The notes under the pieces are model-generated. The model worked only from the letters and a program-made list of their open reading frames with translations. It made no database searches and was not told the origin of the DNA. Shown here piece after piece: positions 21,062 to 35,100 of a DNA stretch of 64,000 nt. A program made the position numbers and the translations under genes. Position 1 is the stretch's first letter. Every line of letters begins with the position of its first letter. The stretch is from Ianthella basta (lineage: Eukaryota > Porifera > Demospongiae > Verongiida > Ianthellidae), in NCBI GenBank assembly GCA_964019415.1, contig OZ025869.1:13619955-13683954 (forward strand), in the 5' to 3' direction.

Positions 21062-23900
21062 AATTTCTCTTCGCAGAGTGGACCAGGAGACCGGGGCAGA
21101 GGTTAATTGAATACGTGGTGAATTGCGCAATAATCGACTTTCTACGGGTTGGATGATGTTGGTACAGAGGTTTGCAAGTCATTGCAATGACTGAAGTGAA
21201 TCTTCAAATAAGAATTATACAGCCTATATATGTTGCGTACATGATCACCAGATCAGTAAAGCCTGTCCCATGCACTATGCATACTGACATTCGACTCCCA
21301 AAATGCTGTAGCTACTAGAGAATGTGCTTAATTTGGCTACATAGCTATACATGTAGTTTGGAATGCTATAATCATCATTGTATGTAATTCGCAATGAAAG
21401 AACAGCCATTTCCAGCTTAATGCATGGCTGTGAACTCCTACACACAATCCACTAATGGCTGCATGCTGCACTACCATTCAACAAACAATTCAAATTAACT
21501 AAGACACATGCACGGGCACACACAGTCATGCACATACTATGGAGAAGCATGCTTTGTCTCTTGTAGAAGGTAGCATTAAACACTATTCCTTGCTTCCATG
21601 GTGTCTTAGAAGAGTGTCACATAACAAACCGACAATCTATAATTCATTCTAATCTTATAATTACCAGTACATGCCTATTATATAAAAATAGAAAGGAATG
21701 GTTCTATATAGAGAGAAATTAGCTATGCAATGGGCATCTGGCTCTAACATTGCTACTCTGCATGAGACAGATGATTATCAACTGTATATTGTCTCTTTTG
21801 CTTTGTTCTGCATGTGATGAAATGCACATGAACGACTGGGTCAACAACCCCTCATAATGTGGAACAGCACCAAAAGGCAATCTAAAGAATACCTACACAT
21901 CATGGCAACTAACTGTCGTGATGTGTAACTGTCAATATCAAATGAGGAATCATTGGATAGTTAGCTAGGTAAATACAAACCAGAAGCATGCCATGCAGCA
22001 AACCACTTGATGCAAGTGTATATCTCTAGCAGTCTAACTCACTAGTACATCTCCAGTCTATAATTATAATATTATAAGGCAAGCCAGACACAAATGATTC
22101 ATGAATAGCTATACCGAATGGCTATAATAATAATTATATATATTGAAATCTGCAATACACAGGGAATGACAGCACAATGAATTTCACTGGACATGGACAG
22201 CTCTTCATGCTTACCATTCATGGTAGTACAGTTACTATAGAAATTGGCTGACATCATTTAAGGAGACAGTGTGTGATCATGTACGTAACAAGTATAGGCT
22301 TATTTACAACAGTGATTTCAATCTTTGATGGTAATAAAAATATGCCCTACTAATAAGTTGCATGACAGCTTTACATCTCATTCTGGTACACACATGCACC
22401 CACATAACGATGCACACTAACTCATCATTTGTTCAGTATCTGTAAGCTTTCCATGCATAGGCCAGGGCCAGTGTCCATCAAAACATCATTGGACATTCAC
22501 TTTCTGCACTTGTACTTTGTGTGTGAGAGCACTATTGATTGTGGTATGACCATGCAGATCACCATTTGCTAGTGTATAATAGTGCATGGTCCTTGCAAAG
22601 AGCATTGCTATCTTCAAAGTGCCCATGCAAGGAGTGACAGTGCCTGCTGTTTGTATAGTCATGCTCGCTTGGTTCTCAGCAAGTGCCAGGTTGCTTGATA
22701 TGTCGGTCTGAAAAAATTCCAGGTATGCATGCTGCATTTTCCCTGTCTATTTCCATTATCAGAACTCTCAAGCATACACACTGACAAAAGTATATACATG
22801 TGTGTGTATACAGTGTGGTTTTACATATATATCATCACTGTACATATGCCTCACTGTTAAAATAGGGAGTGATATGATCACATCCAAAATTGGTGTGAAT
22901 TGGTTGCCACCGTAAGCACACCTATTTGCAGTGTGACGTTCCCTCCAACCATGCAGTACACAACATACCATTCTGGGAGCAATTTGCAAGACACTATATA
23001 AGCACTTCATGGTACATTTCACTACAGATTTGATACTGTAACACTATAGTTTGCGGATTTGTATTACATATTATGACATAACACCTGGCAGGATAAATCG
23101 TGCATGGGTGACACAAAGAACCTAATAGTATATATAACTGCAGTGGCATACCTTGTTTGAGGAGGTATATCCTTCCACTATACACACCATCAGGCTAAGC
23201 TGTGTCCTAGGTAGCCATGTGTACTAATTGCTAGACAGTTTGTAGGATTCCAAGTAAACTCATCTTTACAACTGGGTATGAATTACTTCAAAGTCTCTTA
23301 ATCTATCAGAAATAGTGTTAGCAATAGTGTGGACAATGCTGTCAGTGTGAGCATCACATTAAAGTAACAATGCGACTGATCACACCCTTGGTGTGAGGAC
23401 TGAGTGGTGTGACAGTCATACCATATTTACAGGACTCATGAACTAGATAGTGAGAGTTAATTAAGGGACAGGCAGGAGTGGCAAAGGTTTTGGTAGGATC
23501 AGCCTAGCCGACTCAAAGTGCTCATCTTCGGGGAGGGGGAGGGGGCTTCAGTGTTGACGTTTTTGCCCACCTAACCATCACAGCGTGACCAACTCATGTT
23601 CAGAGAGGATGTCCTTCAAGATGAATATCCTTACGAAGTCCCTGATTGTGACGGTGTTCAGATGAGCCTCAATTTCCAAGGTCATGCACTGTTAAGCAAT
23701 GAGTATTACTGTTTAACCCTTGAACGTTCTCTGCAGCTGTGTAGAATTAGTCACATTGCATCCCACACCCAATGCAACTCACTCACATTGAGCAATGTGC
23801 ACATACATGGGAATTGTCCTAAAACAAGATTACCGGCATTGTGCTTCAGAGGAGAGAAATCTATATGAGCAGATGTTGTTTATGCTTTAGTGATTAAGGA
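21062..23900. other. Intergenic region, no gene supported
   Basis: This lies upstream of the minus-strand kinase start and should hold its promoter, but no core element is clear. Short open frames at 22486-22737 (-) and 23596-23868 (+) have no recognised domain and no splice support. The rest is AT-rich. Confidence 0.4.
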
Positions 23901-24640
23901 AATCCTTTTCTCCACTAACACCTAAATGTGGTAGGACACCAAGCATGAGAGCATATGAATATAGCATGTGTTTCCAAACTGGACCTGTGTTGACAATGAG
24001 AATTGGAGAGTAACATGTTCCAATTGTGCCATGTCATGCAACCTTGCTGATTGATTTGGACTATATAAGCACACTAAATGCACTCATTGTCACAATACAA
24101 TGCCATGCACTGAATGTGTTAGGGGATTGTTTTGTGTAGATGCGCCGGATCTCCAAATTTAACCATCTCCCGCCTTCCTACCTACGAGAGAATATTCACT
24201 CACTAAACATATCAGATATTCAGATCAGATAAGGTTTAACAAGAGATGTAAAGAACATTATCCAACACATATTCCTCTGCAAATGCAAATTTGCTATAAT
24301 TATTATAATTATAGGGATAATAAATATTATGGGGTGGGATACGCCCACACTGCATATGGTACAGTAGAGAGAAGGTGTAGCTAGTGTAGAGCATAATTAA
24401 TGCTTACAAATAAGTAGCATCTACGTGCATCAATCCTGGAAACAGGTCCCTGTATCACAGATGCAGTGTTGCCTGACTATGCAGAGAGCCAACAGTATGC
24501 ATTGTAAGCAAGACTGACAAGACAGTGTGACATGTGACTAGATAACTTACAAGTAACATTTAAAATACAGAGATCCAGCAGAACATCCATGACATTACAA
24601 ACTAGTTGGGTTACATGACACTAATGACATAACATGTGGC
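23900..24640. repeat. Copied receptor-gene flank (pairs with 26610-27430)
   Basis: Several phrases recur in the same order in both places: tgtgcttcagaggagagaaa, tccaaactg followed by tgtgttgacaatgag, ctggaaacaggtccctg and the catgacatg-rich stretch. The block is a duplicated intergenic segment of the receptor array. It also matches part of 10310-10470 and, weakly, 47200 onward. Confidence 0.5.
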
Positions 24641-24706
24641 ATGACATGTACCCCACCAACCTCTCATGCTTGGCGCCCATTCACAAATGCAACATAACAC
24701 AGACAG

Positions 24707-25416
24707 GAGTTCTTGTCTGGAATGAACATTGTACACCGGGACCTGGCCAGCAGGAACATCCTTATGAAAGTTGGCAAGTGCCTGAAGCTGGCTGACTTTG
24801 GCCTCTCTCGGGAAGTGGAAGAACTCTACATCTCCCAATGCTGGGCAGTTGATCTGGCCTACCGCTGGACAGCTCCATACTATGGCTGGGTATCCAATAG
24901 CTAGACTAACAGAGCAGGTGGTGCATGCATAACTCATTTGCAGTATCCACAGATTCACAGATTAAGCACTGCTCCTGTATCAGGTATGAGAGACATTCAC
25001 CTCATTCCCTTCAACAGGTCGTCTACCATACTACCATGTGCGTGGTGACAGGGTCCAAGAGACTGTTTCCTGTGGAGGCAAGCTGCCCCAGCCAGCTGGC
25101 AGCAACCCTGAGCTGTGAGTGGCTGAAAATTCTGTGGTGTCTGATTTCTTTCTGATCTCCAGCCATTGAATATTTAATAATCCTGATGCATGTAAACTTC
25201 AATGGTCATTATAATTATGCTAGACTCATTATATTAAATAATATTATTTCTAACACTGATATTTCGTAATAATTATTACTTACAATAACCATCTATGCAT
25301 CCATCTCAGCTGCTCCTGAGGCCATCCCCCTTGAGGATATGAGTGAACCAGTCACTGAGGTCCTCAAAGCACCCAAGATCAATCAGGAAGGAGCCATTTT
25401 GGACACATTCCTCTAG
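24707..25416 (+). pseudogene. Broken fourth copy of the tandem-kinase receptor (kinase 2 remnant and tail)
   Basis: Three pieces match genes A to C: the kinase 2 exon with HRDLASRN and DFG (from 24707), the GRLPYYHVRG exon (about 25018-25115), and the last tail exon (25310-25416, ending ILDTFL and stop). A deletion joins the first exon, after the RWTAP codons, directly to intron sequence, removing the WSYGVVLWEM exon. Another joins the intron after the GRLPYYHV exon to the intron before the final exon, removing the KCWDM exon and two tail exons. No kinase could result. Flanking sequence to about 25960 follows the normal copies. Confidence 0.88.
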
Positions 25417-28400
25417 AAACCACACACCTTCATCTCTAGTAATCACTATGGACACAGTACGCCCCATTATGCTATTATTGTAAGACCAGCTGACTGTATT
25501 CCCTACAGCCTATACCTTAAGCTTATTGTACCTCACTATAGTCCTTTCTGCTTAACCACAACTGTAACAGTGACAGCATACGAAGGTTAACTGTATTTCC
25601 TTCTCTTATTGCATTATAATCACGCATTGCTGTTAATTAATTCATCATTATCAACAAATTCATTAAACTGGTACACTGAGACTCAGCTGTACCTCAGCTG
25701 CTGTACCTCAATATAAGAGCAGAAGGTATTGTGTTTTGTGGCTCATTTATAACATGCTATAGCTAGCTATGTATATTTATTTTTAACTGCCATGCTCCCC
25801 ATAATTATAGCTATCATAGCTTGCACATAATATGTAGTGGCTGTATGTTGTGGGGTAGATAACTGCTATAATAAGTAGCTATAGGACTGCAGAGCACAGT
25901 AAAGTAGCTATTATGGGCAGTTTCAAAGGATCCACCTGCACTAGTGAGTAATATTAAAGAGGATCGAAGATGAATAGCACAAAATTCCTGCTAAGCTAAA
26001 ATGATATATAGTCATTGTTCTGGAGGGAGCCCACGAGGAAGTCCTGTCCAGCCTTGTGAATCCACATATTGTGAACTGGAGAGAAAAGAGACAAGAGAAC
26101 TGCTCATTCCAGCAGCGCTAGTCTACTGATCATGACTGATGATGCAATGACAAAGTGGGCAGCAGGTCATCTCAACGTCATAGTCATCACATGAAGAGTA
26201 TGCAATGAGATGACGTGTTGACACATGTACACCATGAGACATGAGATGATGTGTTAACAAACACCATATGCATGAGATGACATGTGTTAACACATGCCAT
26301 GAGATGACATGTGTTGACACGCTCCAAGAGATGGCGTATTGACAAACACCATGAGATGAACAAGTTACTTTACAACATATGCTATTAGGGTGAGGGAGAT
26401 GGGTGGGAAGAGAAATTGGAGGGAATGTACACTAGTATTCGTAAAATGTTGCTACACATTACATAGATGATGGGAATGCGTCAGATGAATTATGACACAA
26501 GACATGACAGTGTTTCCTGCAGTCACCTTGTACCTGACACACTTCACAACTCACACTCATTGAGTCACGTACACACAACGTGCCAAGAACAGGATTACCG
26601 GCATTGTGCTTCAGAGGAGAGAAAATTATACATGAAGATGTTGTTTATGCTATAGTGATTAAGGAAATCCTTTCACCACTAATCTGACCTCAATCTCATT
26701 AATAGGACACTGAACAGTGTGTGAATATAGTATATGTTCCCAAACTGAATGTGTGTTGACAATGAGAGTTGGAGAGAAACGAGTTATGTTATGGCACTGT
26801 GATGCGCATTGAATTGGAAGTGGAAAGTCCTTGCTGATGGATATGGGTATATGCTTACAGTGTGCACTCATTGCCACATTCACATACAGTGCATTGAATA
26901 ACTGTGTATCTGCATGTGGGTTTAGTCTTTCTCCTCACAGGAGAATATTCACTCACTATATACAGGACAAATAAACTTTAGGTATTCAAACTACTATAAT
27001 TTTTGCCAGAGCTGTATAGTACAATAGTGTAATTATAATCCCCAAGAACTGTTGGCAAATTTGCTGTACATTTGGTACATACAATGTCACATGTTGGGAT
27101 GTGTCCACACTAGTATAGATAGAAGGTGCACGAATATATATACATAGTGTAGAGGGTATACAGAGTGTGCTGTACATGTACAACTGACACCACTGTGCAC
27201 TGATCTGGAAACAGGTCCCTGTTTCACAGATGTGTTGCTACTGGACAGCAAACTACACAGAGAGTCCACAGTATATAGGTATTGTGTGCAAGAATGAAAT
27301 GACATGACAACTATACAAAATGCGAAAATCAGAGATCCAGCATAACTTCCACATAATTATAATAGTATAATATTCCAAACTCGTGACATGACATGACACT
27401 ATTGACATGACATGTGACAACACACCGCAGAGTGTTACTACAAAATGTAACATGACACAGGACATATCACACCTCCATATATATCAACACAACTAACATA
27501 GTGTGACCTTAGAGGTGAATGCACCTGGTATGACAATGAACATGTCACATGTGATGTGACACCCATGACATTGTGCATTTGAATTAAGGTACAAGTACAC
27601 AAGTATACACAGCTAAACAGCAAACAAACGCGTCCTAAAACGTCCCAACTCTTCGGATCAGCTCACGTACGCATCCATCGGTCTCAGTTCCCTCGTCAGA
27701 GATATCTCCTACATATTACACCAGGTCTGTGTGAACCAGCGCGCTGCCAACGGCTTCGATCCTTGCCGCCATGCAATGTCTCCCAACAGGCAGAAGAACG
27801 CTCCTAGGCGGAACAGCATCTCCATCATTTCGGATACTCGCAAAGGGCCATGGAAGTGCCCGAAATAATGGACGCGCGAACTGAATCTAACTGAGGTCGA
27901 CGAATGTTGCCGTAGGCGCACAGACCGACAAGGAATGCTGCCCTTGGCACACGCAAGTTAACTAACATTGAAGACAGAAGTACTATTCGTTGTGTGTTGA
28001 GCAGAAATTCATAAGCGTTATCCCCATGCAATGATTATCGAATGCACACGCTCGGGATAGCTAGCAACATGAAGTTGTGGGAGCACTGACGTTGGAAGAA
28101 CAGCAGTAAGAAGATATTCCAAGGATAGAGTCACTCATGTCCGTACACGCCACAAGGCTGGATCCTGTAGAGGCGACAGGATGGGATCCGCTGAGTTGGT
28201 TTAAAGTGCTGCAGTGAACTGACACACAGTGAGCTCAAATGCAGTGGACATGACATGGCTGTGAAGTGGGAGGTGCACTGCATGAAGACAGACTGACCAG
28301 GTACATGTACATGTATTAGATGCACACACCGGACCAGTTGTACAGTGTGTACCGTGACTAGTGGTAAAGCTAGTGTCAGTAGATAGCGTAATCAATTGAT

Positions 28401-28925
28401 AGAGACTGACAGTTAACTCAAGCACGGTAAAGTTGAGCACTAATCTGTCAATGGTAAATGTAAAGGTGGATCTGGTACCATTTGATGCACGGATTTTGAT
28501 GCAATTGAATGAAGTAAAATGCATAGATTTCATGGAATATATGAATTCGTAAAGAACTCATCCCTACATGCAGTTATGTCTGTCAATTGATCTCATATTA
28601 TACTTTAATGTGGTGGCCATGGTAATCATTCATCTCAGTCCTACTCAAATACCCACTAGTCATTAACTGCTCCTAAGCACTTCTCAAGTGCATCCACCAA
28701 CTGTTTAGTATTAAGTATAAATTAATTGGCGTGACCTGTTTAATTGCCTTGAGACAGCAGAAAAACTCTGTAGTGAAATCTCTCTAGTCAGAATCTGTCT
28801 TGACCTCGCTATATACCCGTTACAGAATACTGTCTTGACCTTACTACCCATTACACTATTCGTGCCTCTATTGATCTGAAGTGTGCTTGAAGTAAGCAGT
28901 CTGCAGCCGGTGTTCCTGAGTGGCG
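25417..28925 (+). other. Flank of the broken copy and upstream region of gene B
   Basis: Bases 25417-25960 follow the gene A 3' flank. Bases 25980-27430 hold duplicated blocks also seen at 9970-10470 and 23900-24640. Bases 27630-28080 are richer in GC, with two short unrecognised minus-strand open frames (27709-28031). From about 28255 the sequence resembles 47770-48334 upstream of gene C (shared gtgaagtgggaggtgca and agacagactgaccaggtaca), so the promoters of B and C were duplicated too. A weak TATA-like tatatacc lies near 28810. The transcription start is not placed. Confidence 0.45.
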
Positions 28926-29016
28926 ATGCCAGCTCTCCCAGCTCGGCCTGAAGGAGGAGGCCTCCATCTCCTCCTCCTCCTCCTCCTCTTCAATTCCTCT
29001 GCTGCAGACACACATG
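28926..29016 (+). other. Gene B signal peptide exon
   Basis: ATG opens MPALPARPEGGGLH followed by a run of leucines, then FNSSAADTH and a phase 1 donor gtgagt. This is a classic secretion signal with cleavage expected near the SSAA. The same exon, with a similar coding sequence, starts gene C at 48335, which supports both starts. Confidence 0.85.
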
Positions 29017-29090
29017 GTGAGTGAGTAACTCAGCAGCACTGACAGCAACACCCCAATTAGCTGAGAACTTGGTGATGTTGTGACCTTCTG

Positions 29091-29173
<83 letters not shown>

Positions 29174-32100
29174 TGTGTGTATGTATGTGTGTGGGGGGGA
29201 GTAAGGAACTTGTGTAATTCTCTGTTAGATGCTAGCGCACTTTCCAGTGTTCAACACTGGTAGTGCAACATATGCTAGTCACCTAGACATTACCAAGTGT
29301 AGGTGGGGAATTCTACAGCCAGGAGCAGAGGTTGGATACTCTGATGCTATCACTCAAGGCTGTACCCCTTGCAAGCCCATAGATGAGTATACCCCTAATG
29401 CACAGAGGGGGCCATGCGACTGGGGTGATAAGGCTGGTGTCTCCGCAGCCAACGGTGCCACCAGTCTTGTTGCTACCTGCTGGCGTACCTCATTCATGGG
29501 GTCCACTTAGCCAAGTCTAGGCTGTGGCTATACAATCACAGTTACAAGTACAAGTGTGTGTGCATGTGTGTGTGCTTGTGTGTGTATATATGAGAGAGTT
29601 AGTGTATAAGTGTGAGAACCAGCCAATTATCAAGGATGAGGCAACTGCACCACAATTGATGTACTGTCGTAATTCAAGGTCAGAAACATTACAGAAATGG
29701 TGACCACTCTTGCTTGACATGGAGAGTCATCTGGTGATCATGCAACCCCCCCCCCCCCCCACCCCCCCACACACACAACCCCCTCCCATGGGTTATAATC
29801 AAAAAGCATCCCATAACATGTAACTATGGCAAGAACTGAACACTACACGTGTGCCTTTTTACATGAAACTGCAGCTGGTTACTTTTATTTGCATGGTAGA
29901 TTTTTGTGACACTCAGAAGTTATTAGAATTTAGTTCCTGAATTAATCACCTGCCTTTCCAAAGTGGATGTTGTAAAGCCATATGGTGACACTGCGCAAGG
30001 GCCATCTGTCTTATATACAATTCCTCTCCACTTCAAATCACTTAATCTCCTACTCTTATAATATACTGTAGATCACTATCCCAAAACAGTCTCTCCACTC
30101 CATACCATTGTGAGACCCTCTTCCACAATCATGGTCACCCAATTCTATAATTACCTTTCTCTAAGTCTTATACTTGGATGGTCTCTCGCTGATTATAGTA
30201 GCACTTTCTCATTTCTTGGAAAGTGCTGCATGCCTAGGTGCAGTTCCTTGTATGTCGTTTTAAAGTGTTAAATATACAGGTAAAATGCTGCAATCCTTAT
30301 ACGATTAGCTGTAGCCCCTCCTCCTCACTGACTGAGTGTACATGTGTAACTGGTGGTCTGTGCTGCTGCTGCCCACAGCTCCAGGTGAAGGAGAGGTGCG
30401 ACTGGTGGGAGGGTCTGGCCCACATGAGGGGCGTGTGGAGGTCTACCACAATGGTGCCTGGGGCACTGTGTGTGGTGATTACTGGGATCTGAATGATGCC
30501 ACGGTGGTGTGTCGCCAACTGGGCTATGGCACTGCTGTGGGTGCACTTAGGAGAGCTGCTTTTGGAGAGGGAAATGGTCGTATTTGGTACGATGATGTGC
30601 GCTGCAGTGACCATGAAGCCAACCTCGCTCAGTGTAGCCATAGTGGTCTTGGAGTGCATAACTGTTACCACAGTGAAGATGCAGGAGTGATCTGTGCAAG
30701 TGAGTGAGGTTGCTAGTGGTGTGAGGTGTGTGCTGAGAGGAAGGAAGCAACAGCTATTTACATTATTTATAGTCCTTAAGCTTAATTTCATCAGCTGTGC
30801 GCAAAACTGAGAATTGCACTAAGTGCAGTTTATATAGCTATAAGTGACAGTGAGTGAACAATCAAATCTATAATTATTATGTGTACATGTGTTTAGCCAA
30901 TCAAATTACATATTTATGTATAAGGGGTGTTTACGATTTAAGTGCCTTACAAATAATTGTATATAGCAATGATCGACTTCTATGTTATATAAGTACTCAA
31001 CTTCTCCCTTGCATGTTTGTATTTAAGGTCCATAACTAGCTTTCCACTGTGAACAACCCTTTCTTGTTTCTGGACATTTGTCCATTCCCTATGGTATAGT
31101 ACATACTATTGTGCAGATTTTCATGATCTCAATATAGATGTAGTGCATTTTGCTTGAGTGTGCCTGCTGTCTGTTTGCTGTGTTTGTTACTGACCCAGGT
31201 ATTCGACTGGTGGGAGGGTCTGGTCCACATGAGGGGCGTGTGGAGGTCTACCACAATGGTACCTGGGGCACTGTGTGTGATGATGACTGGGATCTGCAGG
31301 ATGCCACGGTGGTGTGTCGTCAACTGGGCTACATCAATGCAACAGCTGCAGTGGGACCTGCTAGGTTTGGTTCAGGCAGTGGCCCCATCTTTTTCACTGA
31401 AGTGGCCTGTGTCGGCAACGAGAGTACCATCACTGAGTTTGACCATCACAGCACTGGTGGACATAACTGCAGTCACAACCAAGATGTAGGAGTTGTGTGT
31501 GAAGGTACATTAGTCTGCAGTTGCCTATGTGTGTGCATGTAGGTTTGTTAGTGAGGTTGTGAATCTCTATAACTTCACAGTTCTTTGGTTGACCTCCAGT
31601 TCTACATTGGCAAGCATTAATTATCTAGTATCCTATGTACCTCCAATAAGTGTCAGTTGTATACTTAATCCATTTGGCCCTTTTCCATTATAATTGCGCA
31701 GCATGTGCACCATCAATCCCTTCTCCTACTCTTGTGCACTCTCTACCATTCAGTTGCTGTTCGGCTGGCTGGTGGTTCCAGTGAGGCTGAGGGACGAGTG
31801 GAAGTGTACATCAATGGAGAGTGGGGGACAGTTTGTGGTGTCAGTTGGGATCCATTGGATAGCAAAGTTGCTTGTCGTCAGCTCGGTTACAAGGGAGTGA
31901 ACCGTACATATTCTAGCACAAGTCAACACAACTTTGGTGAAGGTACAGGACCGTCCTGGCTGAGGGACCTGCGTTGCACTGGCAGTGAAGCCAACCTTCT
32001 GCAGTGCCCACATGATGGTGTTTTAAATGACTGTCTTCACTCTTATGACGTTGGCGTGGTTTGTACTAACGAAGACTTGCCTGATGAAGGTGAGTAGATG

Positions 32101-35100
32101 AGTCTGTGTTCATGCTTGTCTACATGAGAATGGATGCCGTCAAGTGACAGTGTAGCAAGCATTTCTGTGATTTCACAGTAATGCCTGGTATGTACGTATG
32201 TGTACCTGACCAAGTAACAGTCACATGACAAGAAGCCACACTCAGCATTACATGATTGCCATAGAGCTATATATGATACATTGTGTGGTGTGCATGGGTA
32301 GGTGATTGTGGGAGTTCTCAAACTCATGCTGGCTGTGCATCAACCTCCCCACCATGTTTAGCAATATTGAGACACTGTTTATAGTACTGCATGTGAGAGA
32401 TTTAGTGCATGAGTGTGAGAACCAGCCAATCATCAAGGATGAAGCAACTGTACCACAACTGATGTACTGTCGTAATTCAAGGTCAGAAAAATAACAGAAA
32501 TGATGACCACTCATGCCTGAATTGAATGGTCATCTGGAGATCATGCCCCCACCCCCCAATAAGTAGGTGTAACTCACAAAAGTAGCCCATAACATGTAAT
32601 TATGGCAAGAACTGGACACAGCACATTCCTTTTTATAGTACATGAATCTGCATGCAGCTACATACGTAGCTACTTTTACTTGCCCCTTATATAGTGACCC
32701 TTAGTGGTATACATAGTCCCTTCATCACCTTCACTTTCCAAAGGGATGGTATTCGTAAAGCCAAATGGTGACACTGCAAGGGCACACCTGTCTTATAAAT
32801 TATACACTATTTCCTTTCTATTTCAAATCACATATACATATACTGTAGATCACTATCCCAATGCAGTCACTCCACTCCATACCACTGCATGTGAGACCCT
32901 CTTCCACAATCATGGCCACCCAATTCTAAAACACCTTTCTCTAAGTCTTATACTTGGATGGTCTCTCACTGTCTGATAATAGCAACTAATTATCACTTCT
33001 TAGAAAGTGCTGCATGAATACGCATTGATGTAGTTCTTTGTAAGTCATAATTGAAGTGTAAAATACACAGGACTGGTAAAATGCTGCAATCCCCACCATT
33101 AGCTGTAGCCCCTCCTCCTCACTGACTGAGTGTACATGTGTAACTGGTGGTCTGTGCTGCTGCTGCCCACAGCTCCAGGTGAAGGAGAGGTGCGACTGGT
33201 GGGAGGGTCTGGCCCACATGAGGGGCGTGTGGAGGTCTACCACAATGGTGCCTGGGGCACTGTGTGTGATGATGACTGGGATCTGAATGATGCCACGGTG
33301 GTGTGTCGCCAACTGGGCTATGGCACTGCTGTGGGTGCACTTAGGAGAGCTGCTTTTGGAGAGGGAAATGGTCGTATTTGGTACGATGATGTGCGCTGCA
33401 GTGGCCATGAAGCCAACCTCACTCAGTGTAGCCATAGAGGTCTTAGAGTTCATAACTGTCGCCACAGGCAAGTTGCAGGAGTGATCTGTGCAAGTGAGTG
33501 AGGTTGCTAGTGGTGTGAGGTGTGTGCTGAGAGGAAGGAAGCAACAGCTATTTACGTTATTTATGATCCTTTTAAATGATTCATGACTATGATGCCACTA
33601 ATTTGATGCCCAGAATACACTATTTTAGCAGCTTTAACAGTGCATTTTAAGTGCATGAGTTGCAGATGACGATTAATGTACCATATTTCATGACGCATAG
33701 ACAAATTACGTATATAGAAATGGTTGTCTTCTACGTTATACAATCATACTATGCTCTATATTTGCTTCTCCCTTGCATGTTTGTAAGTTCCATAACTATT
33801 TCTCCACTGTGAACAAACATTTGTCCATTCCCTACAGCATTACTATTGTGCAGATTTTCATGATCTCAATATAGATGTAGTCCGCAGTGACAGTATGGGT
33901 GGATGTGAGTGTGCCCGCTGTCTGTTTGCTGTGTTTGTTACTGACCCAGGTATACGACTGTTGGGAGGGTCTGGTCCACATGAGGGGCGTGTGGAGGTTT
34001 ACCACAATGGTACCTGGGGCTCTGTGTGCGATGATGACTGGGATCTGCAAGATGCCACGGTGCTATGTCGTCAACTGGGCTACTTCAATGCAACAGCTGC
34101 AGTGGGACCTGCTAGGTTTGGTTCAGGCAGTGGCCCCATCTTGTTCAGTGAAGTGGCTTGTGTTAGCAACGAGAGTACCATCACTGAATGTGACCATCAC
34201 AGCACTGGTGGACATAACTGCAGTCACAACCAAGATGTAGGAGTTGTGTGTGAAGGTCAGTTAGTCTGCAGCTGTGTGTGTATGAGTGCCTATATGTGTG
34301 TGCATGTAGGTGTTTCTGTTTGTGAGGTTGTGTGTCTGTATAACTTCACAGTTCTTTGGTCGACCTCCAGTTCTACATTGGCGAGCATTAATTGTCTAGT
34401 ATCCTACATACTCCAATAAGTGTCAGTTGTATATTTAATCCATATTTGGCTCTTTTCCATTTCTAAGTAAGCAGTATGTGCACCATCAATCACTTCTCCT
34501 ACTCTTGTAAACTCTCTACCTTCCAGTTGCTGTTCGGCTGGCTAATGGGTCCAGTGAGGCTGAGGGACGTGTGGAGATGTACATCAATGGAGAGTGGGGG
34601 ACTGTTTGTGGTATCAGTTGGGATCCATTGGATGGCAAAGTTGTTTGTCGTCAGCTCGGTTACAAGGGAGTGAACCGTACATATTCTCACACAGGTCAAC
34701 ACAACTTTGGTGAAGGTACAGGACCGTCCTGGCTGAGGGGCCCGCTTTGCACTGGCAGTGAAGCCAACCTTCTGCAGTGCCCACATGATGGTGTTGGAGA
34801 TGGCTGTAGGTGTGCTGGATGGAAGTGCCTGTACTTACTACTGGTACATGATGGCGTTTTAAATGGCTGTGCTCACTCTCATGATGTCGGTGTAGTTTGT
34901 ACTAATGCAAGCTTGCCTGATGAAGGTGAGTAGATGTGTCTGCATTCATGCTTGTCTACATGAGAATGGGTGCAGTCAAGTGACAATGTAGCAAGCATTT
35001 CTGTGATTTCACAGAAACGTCTGGTATGTATATGTGTGTGTAGGTCACTGAGGAATCTGTCATTTGGTAGGAGTAGAATGACATTGTTATCTACTATTGG

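Larger units (their letters stand above)
29600..35030 (+). repeat. Two tandem copies of a 2.8 kb unit holding three SRCR exons each
   Basis: The unit starting near 29610 (gtgagaaccagccaat, then caaggatga) starts again near 32412. It includes exons for SRCR 1-3 and 4-6, and introns as well as exons match. SRCR 1 pairs with 4, 2 with 5 and 3 with 6. The unit length is about 2800 bases. Domain number therefore grew by unequal crossing-over of a triplet block. Confidence 0.85.

Noticed and set aside
22486-22737. 83-codon minus-strand open frame
   Set aside because: No recognisable family and no supporting signals; kept as non-coding.
27709-28031. Two overlapping minus-strand frames in a GC-richer patch
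   Set aside because: Different frames, no domain and no splice sites that join them; the patch may be regulatory.
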